From: Hymenobacter citatus
GTDB taxonomy: Bacteria; Bacteroidota; Bacteroidia; Cytophagales; Hymenobacteraceae
Assembly: GCF_014333615.1 (NCBI RefSeq)
Contig: NZ_JACSCY010000004.1
Location: forward strand, 1-64,000
DNA: 64,000 nt
Direction of reading: 5' to 3'
Part shown: in pieces, positions 13,771 through 22,876 of the stretch
Numbering within the stretch: position 1 is the stretch's first letter
Layout of the letters: every line of letters starts with the position of its first letter
Notes under the pieces: generated by a model
Database searches by the model: none
Seen by the model: the letters and a program-made list of their open reading frames with translations, nothing else
What the model was told of the DNA's origin: nothing
Made by a program: the position numbers and the translations under genes

Positions 13771-16764
13771 TTACCTCCCGCCTTGCAGGTACGGCCCCAG
13801 CGTTTGCATGGCTTTGCTGGCTCGTTGCTGGTCGCCTACTTGCTGGGCTGCGAAGTAGATGCTTTGTAGCGTAATCAGCGCCTGGCTCACCTCCTGATCA
13901 AACAGGGCACTGCTGTGCGTGGTATAATAAGCCACGCTCCGCTCCGCCCGGCTAGTCATGAGGTCCATAATCTGGTTGGCCTTGGGCCGCTCGCCCACTG
14001 CTACCAGCGCGGGCACCAACTGCGGCGTGTAGTAGTCGTAGGGAATCGCCTTATCGGGCATCACCGTCAAGCATTTGTCTACTACCTTCTTAGCGGTAGC
14101 CGTGTCGCCATCGGCGAGGTAGGCATTGGCCAAGCGTACAAACTTGTCGCGGTAGTTAGCCGGGAAGCGCAGGTTGTTTTCGTCGTAGAAAATGCTGGCG
14201 TTGTCGAGGCCGCGGTACAGGAACTGGTTCATCAGCTTGTCATACATCAACGCTTTTTCCACGTAGCCATCGTCATTACTCTTCGGCGAATAGTTGGGGT
14301 CCCGGAGGGGTAGGATGCGGTAGGCCATGCCCTCTAGCTGAAAGTACGGCTGCAAGCCCAGCATATCCGACGGCACCACAGTGCTAGAGAAATAGATGGG
14401 CCGCTTCCAGTTGTTGGTGGCGAGCATATCCAGAATCACCAGGCTCTTCTTTTCAATGGCTCGTTTGCCAATGGAGAATTCCATTTTACCCACCAGCTGA
14501 TTGCGACGGTCTTTCGGGATGATACCGCTTTGCAGTACCGCCGTGGTATCAATAGGCAAGTAGAAGCTTGGGGAGGGGAAGGAGAGCAGGGTAGGGCCGC
14601 CCTCGCCGTAGCTAACCTTCAGTAAGTCGCTGTTCTGACCTACAAGGCTGATAAAGTCCTTCAGGTTGACTTCGCCTACGCTGGGATTTTCGGCGTAGGG
14701 CAGGTAGTCGTTGGTGCCTTGGGCATAGCGCGAGCTGTCCAGCGAGATGGGTAGGGGCTGGCTCTGGTAGCTGCGGCGCTTCATCTGCGCGATGTACCAG
14801 TCCGTGTTGAGGTAGCTGAGCACGGCCACGCGTACGTCGGTGCGCACACCTTCTACTTCCTGAGCGTACCACAAGGGGAAGGTGTCGTTGTCGCCGTTGG
14901 TGAACAAGATGGCGTTCGGGGCGCACGAGTTGAGCAGGTTCTTGGCCGAGTCCACGGAGTTGTAGCGGCCCGAGCGGTCGTGGTCGTCCCAGCCCTGGGC
15001 CAGCAAGAGGCCTGGGGCCAGCAGCCCGAGCAGCGTCACGGCGCCCGCGCGGGCCGTGTCGGCTTTCACGACTTTGCCCAGCAAGTCGGCCAGGGCCAGC
15101 ACGCCCAGCCCGATCCAGATGGCAAAGGCATAGGTGGCCCCCGTGAAGGTGTAGTCCCGCTCCCGCGGCTCAATCGGGGGCTGGTTCAGGTACACGACGA
15201 TGGCCAGGCCCGTGAAGACGAACAGCAGGCCCACGATCAGCGCATTCTTGCCGTCGCGGCGGGCCTGGTAGAACAAGCCCAGCAGGCCTAGGATGAGCGG
15301 GATGGCAAAGAACTGGTTGCGGGCTTTGCTCTCAGCCACGCGCTCGGGCAGGCCCTGGCTGGTCTCGGTGGGCCACACGGTGCCGGCCTGCTGCACGTCC
15401 GACTCGCGCCCGGCGTAGTTCCACAAAAAGTAGCGCCAGAACATGTGCCCCATCTGGTAGCGAAACAAGAACGACAGGTTCTGCCCCATCGTCGGCTTCA
15501 CCCCCTCGCGAATGTCGACCCACTTTTGGTATTCCTGAATATGGCGCGGGTCATTGCTATAAAGACGAGGAAGGAGCATTTTATCCTCGTCGCGGTACAC
15601 CAGTTCCTGGCGTCGCTCGGCTACCACGTACTTATCGCCTTGGCGTACGTAGCGCGGGGCACCGTCCTGCTGGCTGACCGCTTGCGCGTTGAACTGCGGG
15701 CCGTAGAGCAAGGGCCGGTCGCCATACTGCTCGCGCTTGAGGTAGCTCACGAAGCTAAGCACGTCCTCGGGGTCGTTTTCGTTGATGGTGGGGTGGTAGG
15801 AGCTGCGAATCGGCACAATCAGGTAAGACGAGTAGCCAATCAGGATGAACACGAAGCACAGCATGAACGTGTTCAGCAACTGTGAGCGGCGCACGAAGCT
15901 TTGGCGGAAACCCAGCCAGATCAGCCCCACCAGCAGCAGCATAAACAGGACGATTCCTGAGTTAAAAGGTAGCCCCAGGTTATTGATAAAGAACACCTCG
16001 AAGTTGCCGGCCAGCGTGGGCAAGCCCGGAATAATGCCCACCAGAATAGCCCCCACCAGCACAAAGCTGACCACCAGCGTGGCGATACCACCGCCCCAAT
16101 TCGGGTTGGTCTGCCGGCGGAAATAGTAGAGAAAGCCCAAGGCTGGAATGGCCAGTAGGTTCAACAGGTGCACGCCGATGCTCAGGCCAATCACATACGC
16201 CAGCAAGACCAGCCACTTGTCGGAGTCGGCCTCATCGGCGCGGTTCTCCCACTTCAGCATCAGCCACACCACCGCCGCCGTGCCCAAGGCCGACATGGCA
16301 TACACCTCCGCCTCCTCGGCGTTGAACCAGAACGAGTCGGAAAAAGCAAACGACAACGCCCCCACCGCGCCGGCCCCCACAATCAGCAGGCTCTGGCCCA
16401 GGGTAGGGGCCAGGCCCCGGTCGTCGTGCAGGCCGGGGCGGCGCAGCACGAGCTTTTTCGCGAGCAGCGTGATGCTCCAGAACAGAAACAAGACGGTGAA
16501 AGCGCTGCTCACAGCCGAGAGGCCGTTGACGAGCACGGCCACTTTCGTCACGTCGCCGAAGCTAAGCAGCGAGACCAGGCGGCCGAGCAAGAGGAAGGTG
16601 GGGGCGCCGGGCGGGTGGGGCACAAGCAGCTTATAGGAACAGGCGATGAACTCGCCGCAGTCCCAGAACGAGGCCGTGGGCTCCAACGTGAGCAAATACA
16701 CCAGCAGCGAGACGCCAAACACGCCCCAGCCCACACCATTATTCAATCGAGAATACGAACGCAT
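13771..16764 (-). CDS. DUF2723 multi-spanning membrane protein (GT117/PMT-like)
   Basis: A 997-residue inner-membrane protein. The N-terminal DUF2723 domain (about 10-175) has the signature LEPTASFWDCGEFIACSYKL and HPPGAPTFLLLGR, reminiscent of protein-O-mannosyltransferase GT-C enzymes; acidic residues after the first helix resemble the GT-C catalytic Asp/Glu. Ten or more hydrophobic helices follow to about residue 600, then a soluble part (about 620-997) with TPR-like helices near the C-terminus. It is probably a glycosyltransferase using lipid-linked sugars on the periplasmic side, perhaps for protein or lipid glycosylation; the reaction is not established from sequence. TATTTTTG at 16854-16861 on the minus strand is a -7 box about 90 bp upstream. 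Confidence 0.87.
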   Translation of the reverse strand: MRSYSRLNNGVGWGVFGVSLLVYLLTLEPTASFWDCGEFIACSYKLLVPHPPGAPTFLLLGRLVSLLSFGDVTKVAVLVNGLSAVSSAFTVLFLFWSITLLAKKLVLRRPGLHDDRGLAPTLGQSLLIVGAGAVGALSFAFSDSFWFNAEEAEVYAMSALGTAAVVWLMLKWENRADEADSDKWLVLLAYVIGLSIGVHLLNLLAIPALGFLYYFRRQTNPNWGGGIATLVVSFVLVGAILVGIIPGLPTLAGNFEVFFINNLGLPFNSGIVLFMLLLVGLIWLGFRQSFVRRSQLLNTFMLCFVFILIGYSSYLIVPIRSSYHPTINENDPEDVLSFVSYLKREQYGDRPLLYGPQFNAQAVSQQDGAPRYVRQGDKYVVAERRQELVYRDEDKMLLPRLYSNDPRHIQEYQKWVDIREGVKPTMGQNLSFLFRYQMGHMFWRYFLWNYAGRESDVQQAGTVWPTETSQGLPERVAESKARNQFFAIPLILGLLGLFYQARRDGKNALIVGLLFVFTGLAIVVYLNQPPIEPRERDYTFTGATYAFAIWIGLGVLALADLLGKVVKADTARAGAVTLLGLLAPGLLLAQGWDDHDRSGRYNSVDSAKNLLNSCAPNAILFTNGDNDTFPLWYAQEVEGVRTDVRVAVLSYLNTDWYIAQMKRRSYQSQPLPISLDSSRYAQGTNDYLPYAENPSVGEVNLKDFISLVGQNSDLLKVSYGEGGPTLLSFPSPSFYLPIDTTAVLQSGIIPKDRRNQLVGKMEFSIGKRAIEKKSLVILDMLATNNWKRPIYFSSTVVPSDMLGLQPYFQLEGMAYRILPLRDPNYSPKSNDDGYVEKALMYDKLMNQFLYRGLDNASIFYDENNLRFPANYRDKFVRLANAYLADGDTATAKKVVDKCLTVMPDKAIPYDYYTPQLVPALVAVGERPKANQIMDLMTSRAERSVAYYTTHSSALFDQEVSQALITLQSIYFAAQQVGDQQRASKAMQTLGPYLQGGR

Positions 16765-16853
16765 ACAGAAGTAAGAGTAGGCTGACGGAATGCTCCACCT
16801 GCCGCGGCACTAAAAAGGTTAAGCTAAAGAAGAAAGCATAGCGAGCGAAGCGC

Positions 16854-16861
16854 CAAAAATA
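16854..16861 (-). promoter_or_regulatory. -7 promoter box upstream of the DUF2723 gene
   Basis: Minus-strand TATTTTTG fits TAnnTTTG; no TTTG at the ideal -33 spacing. A leader of roughly 85 nt would result. Confidence 0.4.
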
Positions 16862-16923
16862 GACAATAAATCGGGCCGTGTGTAGGCTAACGTTCGGAGA
16901 GAGTCTGAGAATGCGCGGGGCAT

Positions 16924-16953
16924 AAAAAAAGCAGCCGGGGTGCCGACTGCTTT
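16924..16953 (-). terminator. intrinsic terminator of the T9SS-tagged small gene
   Basis: On the minus strand AAAGCAGTCGG, loop CACC, CCGGCTGCTTT followed by a T-run; an 11-bp stem with one T-G pair, 30 bp after the stop at 16983. Confidence 0.75.
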
Positions 16954-16982
16954 CCAAATATATAAAGAGGAGGGTAGAGAAC

Positions 16983-17381
16983 TTAGTTTTGAAGAACTAA
17001 GCGCTTGGTGCTCACAACTTTCTCATTCATGAGCAAGCTGTAGAAATACATGCCGGCGGGTAGGTCCGATAGGTTTACAGGCATAGAAAACTCACCGGGA
17101 GCAGGCTGCAACGCAACCGTGCGTACTTCACGGCCCAGAATGTTGCTCAAGCGTAGCTTATATTCCTGTCCGGCTTTCTGCGTGATGGAAACCATCACCA
17201 TGCCACGGGCCGGGTTGGGGTAGAGGCTTAGAGTAGAAGTCAGGGAGCGGGCACTTTCGCTGGCGCTGGTAGTGGCGGCAGGCGGCGTCACCGACGACTG
17301 CGCCGTAACGGGCATCGCCAGCAGCGTCAGCCGCACGCTCATAAACAGGCCAACCAAAAAAAGTCGTGTAAAGGTGTTCAT
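16983..17381 (-). CDS. small exported protein consisting mainly of a T9SS sorting domain
   Basis: 132 residues from ATG 17381 (MNTFTRLFLVGLFM, signal peptide ending about PVTAQ). A Ser/Thr/Ala-rich linker follows, and the last 75 residues are a type-A T9SS C-terminal sorting domain: LYPNPARG, the ILGREV strand, LSDLPAGMYFY and the terminal KRLVLQN. Proteins with this tag cross the outer membrane by the type IX system and the tag is removed or anchored. Here almost no cargo is left between signal and tag, which is unusual. A longer frame begins at 17471 but adds a poor N-terminus. Its own terminator follows. Confidence 0.85.
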   Translation of the reverse strand: MNTFTRLFLVGLFMSVRLTLLAMPVTAQSSVTPPAATTSASESARSLTSTLSLYPNPARGMVMVSITQKAGQEYKLRLSNILGREVRTVALQPAPGEFSMPVNLSDLPAGMYFYSLLMNEKVVSTKRLVLQN

Positions 17382-17796
17382 GACATCGGGCAGGGTCAAA
17401 ACCGACGGGTAGGAGTTGTCGGTTGAAATGGAAAAGATGAATTTTACTAGAATAGGTAGTACAACAAGCACGCCAGACCAGCGTTACGCCTTATTCGGTA
17501 GGCTTGTTACTGTCTTAGATGCTAATTGTAGCCGAAAGGTTGCGCATAATGTCATATAAAATCTAAAATTTAGATGAACTCCCTAAAATAATCGACAATT
17601 CAGATATAAACGTCGCAGATGCGGCTTGGTGTTCGTTCCATTTTTTTGGAATGAAGCTGTTGAGAAAGTTCCAAAGGCCGTCATGCTTCGACAAGCTCGG
17701 CATGACGTTCTTCTTTGCGCAGATATTACTTTAAGAACAAGTCTAAAGTATTCTCTGCCCTGCCGCGTCTACCTCCATACCAGTAGCATGCAGTGC
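17382..17796. other. intergenic region with a short palindrome
   Basis: About 415 bp with no supported gene. ACCGAC/GTCGGT (17401-17423) is a small hairpin in the leader of the T9SS gene. GTCATGC (17680-17686) and GCATGAC (17700-17706) enclose TTCGACAAGCTCG, a short relative of the GTCATGCTGAGC palindromic family seen elsewhere in the window. The AT-rich part at 17540-17640 shows nothing recognisable. Confidence 0.5.
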
Positions 17797-18558
17797 TTAG
17801 CGATAAACGATTTCCTGTAGCCCAAACGCTCGCAACTCATGGTCGATGCGAACTAAGAGACGACCGGTAGGGTCGACCCCTTCAATCCAACCCGTTACTA
17901 TTTGTCCTGCTACCTCATATAAAGCTGGCTGCTGGTAGCGATACAGCACATGAAGGTAATCCTGCTGCTGTTGCGCTACTTGCCCGGCTCGTAGTTGCAA
18001 ATAGCGTGCTTCTAGGCTTTCTAAGAGCCGGGCAGCTAGTGCGGGCCGCACGTGTGGCCTGCCCGTAAGCAAGGCCAGTGAGGTAGCAGTAGGCATTGCA
18101 AAGTGCTGCTGATTGATATTTAAGCCAATTCCAACGATGCTATGCTGAATCTTTGCGCCGCTCAGCGTGTTCTCAATCAGTATTCCCCCTAGCTTTTGCG
18201 TACCGAAATACAAATCGTTCGGCCACTTCAGTCGTAGGGCTGGGTCTGGCCCGAGCAGGGTAGCAGCCCAGTCATGCACAGCCAGGGCCACGGCCCGGCT
18301 CAGCTGAAACTGATCGGTGGCGGCCAGAAAGGTAGGGCGCCACACCACCGAAAGCGTTAGGTTTTCGCCGGCTGCTGCCTCCCAGCGGTTGCCGCGTTGG
18401 CCCCGCCCAGCGGTCTGATTGTCGGTAATGACGGTACAGCCGTCGGTGGCGCTGTTTTTGACTACAAGATTATGGGCTTCCGTGTTGGTGGAAGCGCATT
18501 CGGGCAGCCAAAGCAGCTGTTGACCCGTGAAAAGCGTTTGGGGGGCAAGTTCCTCCAC
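17797..18558 (-). CDS. birA: biotin--[acetyl-CoA-carboxylase] ligase
   Basis: A 253-residue class I biotin protein ligase lacking the DNA-binding domain of E. coli BirA. It adenylates biotin and attaches it to the carrier lysine of acetyl-CoA carboxylase. Visible motifs are GRGQRGNRWEAAAGENL (biotinyl-AMP loop, about residues 72-88), LKWPNDLYFGTQKLGGIL (about 133-150), and VGIGLNIN (about 166-173), plus a C-terminal SH3-like cap with GWIEGVDPTGRLLV. Length matches monofunctional enzymes. Divergent from rsfS with only 44 bp between starts; minus-strand TAGGTTTG at 18584-18591 is a fitting -7 box. Confidence 0.95.
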   Translation of the reverse strand: MEELAPQTLFTGQQLLWLPECASTNTEAHNLVVKNSATDGCTVITDNQTAGRGQRGNRWEAAAGENLTLSVVWRPTFLAATDQFQLSRAVALAVHDWAATLLGPDPALRLKWPNDLYFGTQKLGGILIENTLSGAKIQHSIVGIGLNINQQHFAMPTATSLALLTGRPHVRPALAARLLESLEARYLQLRAGQVAQQQQDYLHVLYRYQQPALYEVAGQIVTGWIEGVDPTGRLLVRIDHELRAFGLQEIVYR

Positions 18559-18583
18559 GTCTTTATTCGTATGTTGTGACGTT

Positions 18584-18591
18584 CAAACCTA
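18584..18591 (-). promoter_or_regulatory. -7 promoter box of birA
   Basis: Minus-strand TAGGTTTG exactly fits TAnnTTTG and leaves a leader of about 20 nt. It lies in the 44-bp birA/rsfS divergent gap. Confidence 0.5.
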
Positions 18592-18602
18592 ATAATACCT
18601 TG

Positions 18603-18989
18603 ATGAAAAGTACCCCGGTTCGGCAGGATTCGGACACATTGGCAGATATTGTAGTGCGCGGCATGCAGGACAAGAAAGGCGTCGACATCGTCGTGCTTAA
18701 CCTGCAGGAGTTGAAGAATGCCGTAGCTGATTATTTCGTGATTTGCTCCGCTTCGTCTGATACGCAACTGGACGCGCTGGCGCGCTCCGTGGAAGAGGAA
18801 GTAGAGAAAGTAACTGGCCAGCAGCCCTGGCAAATGGAAGGCCGCACCAACCGAGAGTGGGTGCTGCTGGATTATGTAGACGTAGTAGTACACATTTTCC
18901 TACGCGACCGGCGCCAGTTCTACGCGCTGGAAGAGCTGTGGGGCGACGCTGAGATTACGTACGTAGAGGAAGAAGCCGCCACTCAGTAA
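18603..18989 (+). CDS. rsfS: ribosomal silencing factor RsfS
   Basis: A 128-residue protein of the RsfS/DUF143 (Iojap) family, which binds uL14 on the 50S subunit and blocks joining with 30S when nutrients are short. Family motifs: DKKGVDIVVLNL, ADYFVICSASSDTQLDALA (residues about 42-60), the W-Q-x-E-G signature as WQMEGRTNREWVLLDY and VVHIFLRDRRQFYALEELW. Start chosen at ATG 18603; a GTG at 18576 is in frame but lies within birA's promoter. It leads directly into ftsH, 77 bp downstream, an order common in Cytophagales. Confidence 0.95.
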   Translation: MKSTPVRQDSDTLADIVVRGMQDKKGVDIVVLNLQELKNAVADYFVICSASSDTQLDALARSVEEEVEKVTGQQPWQMEGRTNREWVLLDYVDVVVHIFLRDRRQFYALEELWGDAEITYVEEEAATQ

Positions 18990-19066
18990 GTTACGCGCGC
19001 CTACCCCGAACATTTAGCGCTGGCGGCGTGTTCCGCCTATGTTTTTCGCTTTAGCATTTCTAGTTC

Positions 19067-21187
19067 ATGCCTGATCCAACGCCCAAAAAGAAAAAACCTA
19101 CGCTGCCTTCCCCCGCCCCGCGGCCCGGAATGCAGTTGTGGGTGTTGCTGGGGCTGGTAGTGTTCATCCTTGGGGTGGTCTACTTCACCGGCACCAATTC
19201 TGCTACTAAAATCAATCAACAACGCTTCGAGCAGCTGCTGGCAGCTGGCGAGGTAAGCAAAATTACGCTGCTCAACGACAAGCTGGTGCAGGTAACGCTG
19301 ACGCGCGAAGCCGCCCAGAAGAACCTAGCCAACCGCGACGCACGTAACCGGCCGGCGCTGGGTGCTACCAGTGCCAATGCCCCACAATACTACTTTCCGG
19401 TAGTGGATGGTAAGTCGTTTAAAGACGATCTGGACAAGCTCCAGGCAAACCTGCCAGCCGGCCAGAAGAAAATCGGGCTGGACATAGAGACCGATCAGGG
19501 CTATGGCCAGTACATCAGCACCTGGGGCGTCCTGATTCTGCTCTTTGTGGGCTTCTGGTTCCTGATGCGCCGCATGAGCGGAGCAGGTGGCCCCGGTGGC
19601 CAGATCTTTAATATCGGCAAATCCCGCGCTGCTTTGTTTGAGGGCGGCGACAAGGTGAAGGTGACGTTTAAGGACGTAGCCGGCCTGGAAGAAGCGAAGG
19701 AGGAAGTGGAGGAAATCGTAGAGTTCCTGCGCAACCCTTCCAAGTTCACGGTGCTTGGGGGTAAGATTCCGAAAGGCGCTTTGCTGGTAGGTCCTCCCGG
19801 TACGGGTAAAACTCTGCTAGCTAAAGCCGTAGCCGGTGAGGCCGACGTGCCTTTCTTCTCTCTATCGGGCTCCGACTTTGTGGAGATGTTTGTGGGGGTA
19901 GGCGCCGCCCGCGTGCGCGACCTGTTTAAGCAAGCCAAAGCCAAAGCGCCCTGCATCATCTTCATTGATGAGATTGATGCCATTGGCCGCAGCCGCAGCC
20001 GTGGCAATGTACCCGGCGGCAACGACGAGCGCGAAAACACGCTCAACTCCCTGCTGGTAGAGATGGACGGCTTCGGTACCGACTCAGGCGTTATCATCTT
20101 GGCCGCTACCAACCGCCCCGATACGCTGGACTCGGCGCTGCTGCGTCCTGGTCGTTTCGACCGCCAGATCAGCATCGATAAGCCCGACATTAACGGGCGC
20201 ACGCAGATTTTCAACGTGCACTTGAAGCCGATTACGCTGAACGACGACGTGGAAGCGAAGAAGTTGGCTGCCCAAACGCCCGGTTTTGCCGGCGCCGAAA
20301 TTGCCAACGTCTGCAACGAAGCCGCCCTCATTGCCGCCCGCCGCGACAAGAAGAAGGTAGGCATGCAGGACTTCACCGACGCCATCGACCGCGTGATTGG
20401 TGGTCTGGAGAAAAAGAACAAGATCATCAGCCCCGATGAAAAGCGCATTGTGGCCTACCACGAAGCCGGCCACGCCATTGCAGGCTGGTTCCTGGAGCAC
20501 GCCGACCCCTTGGTGAAGGTGAGCATTGTACCACGTGGGGTAGCAGCCCTAGGGTATGCCCAGTACCTGCCCCGCGAGCAGTTCCTCTACAACACCGAGC
20601 AGCTAACCGACGAAATGTGCATGGCCTTGGGTGGCCGTGCCGCTGAAGAGTTGATTTTCGGTAAGATTTCGACGGGTGCGCTGAGTGACTTGGAGCGCAT
20701 CACCAAGATGGCTTACTCCATCGTAACGATGTATGGTATGAACCCCAAACTGGGCAACATATCGTACTACGACTCGAAAGGTCAGAATGAGTACGGTTTC
20801 TCGAAGCCCTACTCGGAGGCTACCTCACAGATGATTGACGAGGAGGTACGCAGCATTATTGAAGCCGCCTATGCCCGCACCAAAAATCTGTTGACTGAGC
20901 GCAACAAAGAGTTGGAAACCATTGCCCAGGAGTTGCTGGCGAAGGAAGTGCTGTTGCAGGACGACCTGGAACGTTTAGTAGGTCCGCGCCCGTATGGTGC
21001 CCAAACTAGCTACCAGGCTCATATGGCTGGCACCGACCGCAGCGAAACGCTGAGCGAACTGAAGGACGAGCACCCTATCGCCCTTGGCGACGACTTGCCG
21101 GATATGAACCTACCCGGCATCGACGACAAGCCTGAGGGACCACGCTCTACCGATGTTCCCAGCGGCGGTGCCGTAACGCCGGTATAG
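19067..21187 (+). CDS. ftsH: ATP-dependent zinc metalloprotease FtsH
   Basis: A 706-residue membrane-anchored AAA+ protease. Two membrane helices flank a periplasmic segment (about 22-42 and 148-167). Walker A is GPPGTGKT near residue 242, Walker B IIFIDEID, the second region of homology [20 protein letters not shown], and the zinc site HEAGH at 465-469 in the peptidase domain. The C-terminal tail is acidic and Pro-rich. It degrades misassembled membrane proteins and, in other bacteria, LpxC; the nearby lpxH is suggestive but not proof of co-regulation. A terminator follows at 21209. Confidence 0.97.
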   Translation: MPDPTPKKKKPTLPSPAPRPGMQLWVLLGLVVFILGVVYFTGTNSATKINQQRFEQLLAAGEVSKITLLNDKLVQVTLTREAAQKNLANRDARNRPALGATSANAPQYYFPVVDGKSFKDDLDKLQANLPAGQKKIGLDIETDQGYGQYISTWGVLILLFVGFWFLMRRMSGAGGPGGQIFNIGKSRAALFEGGDKVKVTFKDVAGLEEAKEEVEEIVEFLRNPSKFTVLGGKIPKGALLVGPPGTGKTLLAKAVAGEADVPFFSLSGSDFVEMFVGVGAARVRDLFKQAKAKAPCIIFIDEIDAIGRSRSRGNVPGGNDERENTLNSLLVEMDGFGTDSGVIILAATNRPDTLDSALLRPGRFDRQISIDKPDINGRTQIFNVHLKPITLNDDVEAKKLAAQTPGFAGAEIANVCNEAALIAARRDKKKVGMQDFTDAIDRVIGGLEKKNKIISPDEKRIVAYHEAGHAIAGWFLEHADPLVKVSIVPRGVAALGYAQYLPREQFLYNTEQLTDEMCMALGGRAAEELIFGKISTGALSDLERITKMAYSIVTMYGMNPKLGNISYYDSKGQNEYGFSKPYSEATSQMIDEEVRSIIEAAYARTKNLLTERNKELETIAQELLAKEVLLQDDLERLVGPRPYGAQTSYQAHMAGTDRSETLSELKDEHPIALGDDLPDMNLPGIDDKPEGPRSTDVPSGGAVTPV

Positions 21188-21208
21188 TGTATTTGCTTTT
21201 GCATGCAG

Positions 21209-21243
21209 AAAGCCAGTGTCTCGTAAGAGGCGCTGGCTTTTTT
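21209..21243 (+). terminator. intrinsic terminator of ftsH
   Basis: AAAGCCAGTG and CGCTGGCTTT pair (one G-T) around a 12-nt loop, followed by a T-run, 22 bp after the ftsH stop. Confidence 0.8.
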
Positions 21244-21268
21244 GTGTTCGGATACTTCTCAAACTAAA

Positions 21269-21406
21269 CTGTCATCCTGAGCATTCCGCGCATCAAGCGG
21301 CGACGAAGGACCTTTTCACGTGAGAACGACAGTCGTTGCTACAACTCGTTCTCACGTGAGAAAGTCCTTCGTCGCCGCTTGATGCGCGGAATGCTCAGGA
21401 TGACAG
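21269..21406. repeat. 138-bp palindromic element, TCATCCTGAGC family
   Basis: Two 61-bp arms (21269-21329 and 21346-21406) are exact complements but for two positions, separated by 16 nt. Ends are CTGTCATCCTGAGC; the inner part has GGCGACGAAGGAC and TCACGTGAGAACGA. It lies between the ftsH terminator and the LUD gene. No ORF or target-site duplication is obvious. Confidence 0.95.
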
Positions 21407-21447
21407 ACAAATTACTTCACGCTGACAGAACACTATACAGAAGCCCT

Positions 21448-21455
21448 TACCTTTG
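21448..21455 (+). promoter_or_regulatory. -7 promoter box giving a probably leaderless LUD transcript
   Basis: TACCTTTG exactly fits TAnnTTTG. Transcription normally starts 4-6 bases after the final G, that is at or next to the ATG at 21460, so the message would have practically no leader. Confidence 0.5.
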
Positions 21456-21459
21456 CCCC

Positions 21460-22113
21460 ATGGCTGAGTCGTCTCGTGATATTCTGTTGCGCCGCATTCG
21501 GGGGGCGGTGCAAAAGCCGGCCCCGCAGCCGCCCGCGCCCGATTTTGGGCTGCCGCTGCACCCGCGTGTACCCGCTGAGGAGCTGGATATTGCGTTCGTA
21601 GAGAGCTTCCGGCGCATAGGGGGCGAGTTTTACTACTGCGAGTCGGAGGAGCATTTTTTCGATCAGCTTTTTATCTATAAAAAGGAGAAAGAGCTGAACA
21701 ACCTGTACGTGTGGGAGCCGGAGCTGAAAAAGCTGTTGCACCAAGGCGGCATTGTCTTCAACGGCGACGAAACCGACTTCATCAGCAACGCCGACGCCGG
21801 CCTGACCACCTGCGAAGCGCTGATAGCCCGCACGGGTAGCATCTTGGTAAGTGCTGCCACGGCCAGCGGCCGCCGCCTTAGCATCTACCCCGATCAGCAC
21901 TTGGTGCTGGCCCGCACCTCGCAGGTGGTAGCTGATATTGGCGACGGGCTAGCGCGGGTGCGCGAGCAGCACGGCGACAAGCTGCCCTCCATGATTTCCC
22001 TAACCACCGGCCCCAGCCGCACGGCCGATATTGAAAAAACGCTGGTGCTCGGTGCCCACGGCCCGCGCAGCCTCGTGCTGTTCTTACTGGATGACGCCAC
22101 CTCGCCTGCCTGA
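21460..22113 (+). CDS. LUD (LutC/YkgG-type) domain protein
   Basis: A 217-residue cytosolic protein of the lactate-utilisation LUD family. Visible motifs are DAGLTTCEALIARTGSILV (about 110-128) and ISLTTGPSRTADIEKTLVLG with GPRSL near the C-terminus. LutC works with LutA and LutB in L-lactate oxidation, but neither partner is in this window, and stand-alone LUD genes next to ftsH are usual in Cytophagales, so a lactate role is not assured. The frame extends upstream to 21379 through the palindromic element; ATG 21460, right after a -7 box, is preferred. Its last 23 bp overlap lpxH. Confidence 0.85.
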   Translation: MAESSRDILLRRIRGAVQKPAPQPPAPDFGLPLHPRVPAEELDIAFVESFRRIGGEFYYCESEEHFFDQLFIYKKEKELNNLYVWEPELKKLLHQGGIVFNGDETDFISNADAGLTTCEALIARTGSILVSAATASGRRLSIYPDQHLVLARTSQVVADIGDGLARVREQHGDKLPSMISLTTGPSRTADIEKTLVLGAHGPRSLVLFLLDDATSPA

Positions 22114-22876
22114 CTTAGCCCTACCCCCCGGCCGCCGGGTGTACTTTGCCTCTGATTTCCATTTGGGCACGCCCACGGCCGCCAGCTCTCTGGCGCGGGA
22201 GCGAAAAATTGTGCGCTGGCTGGACGAGGTGGCCGCCGATGCCGCCGCCATCTACCTGCTGGGCGACATTTTCGATTTCTGGTTTGAGTACCGCCACGCC
22301 ATTCCGCGCGGCTTTATTCGGTTGCAAGGCAAGCTAGCCGAGCTGACGGATGCGGGCATCCCTATCATCTTCTTCACCGGCAACCACGATATGTGGATGT
22401 TCGACTACTTCACCCAGGAGTTGGGCATTCCCATTTACCGGCATCCGGTAAGTCAGCGCATTGGCGGGCACGAGTTTCATATGGGCCACGGCGACGGGCT
22501 GGGGCCGAAAGATTACGTGTATAAAGTGCTGAAGCGCGTGTTTGCCTCGCCCGTGTCGCAGTGGCTGTTTGCGCGCATCCACCCCAATCTGGGCATTGGT
22601 ATTGCTAACGGCTGGAGTCGGCGGAGCCGCATTCAGAATACCAAGGTAGAAGAGGTGTACCAGGGCGACGCGGAGTGGCTGTTGCAATACTGCCGCGAGC
22701 TGGAGCCGCAGCACCACCACGAGTACTACATTTTCGGGCACCGCCACTTGCCGCTCGACGTAGAAGTAGCCCCCGGCAGCCGCTACCTCAACCTCGGCGA
22801 ATGGGTCAATTTTTGTTCCTACGCGGTGTATGATGGTGAAAACCTGGTCCTTCGGTATTTCGAGCAAGCTGACTAA
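22091..22876 (+). CDS. lpxH: UDP-2,3-diacylglucosamine diphosphatase
   Basis: A 261-residue calcineurin-like metallophosphatase cleaving UDP-2,3-diacylglucosamine to lipid X in lipid A synthesis, at the inner membrane face. Metal ligands are in FASDFHLG, LLGDIFDFWFEY, FTGNHDMWMFDY, HMGHGDGLGPKD and IFGHRHLPLDV, the full metallophosphatase set. The start is ATG 22091 (MTPPRLPDLALP) inside the LUD gene; the frame is open further upstream to 22031 but that part merely mirrors the LUD coding sequence. It is followed by a beta-propeller gene that overlaps by 47 bp, so LUD-lpxH-propeller look like an operon. Confidence 0.92.
   Translation: MTPPRLPDLALPPGRRVYFASDFHLGTPTAASSLARERKIVRWLDEVAADAAAIYLLGDIFDFWFEYRHAIPRGFIRLQGKLAELTDAGIPIIFFTGNHDMWMFDYFTQELGIPIYRHPVSQRIGGHEFHMGHGDGLGPKDYVYKVLKRVFASPVSQWLFARIHPNLGIGIANGWSRRSRIQNTKVEEVYQGDAEWLLQYCRELEPQHHHEYYIFGHRHLPLDVEVAPGSRYLNLGEWVNFCSYAVYDGENLVLRYFEQAD

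Noticed and set aside
19501..20448. 315-codon minus-strand frame inside ftsH
   Set aside because: ftsH is certain from its AAA and HEAGH motifs; the antisense frame has no recognisable content.
21379..21459. Upstream extension of the LUD gene
   Set aside because: It reads through the palindromic element; the ATG at 21460 follows a -7 box and matches family length.
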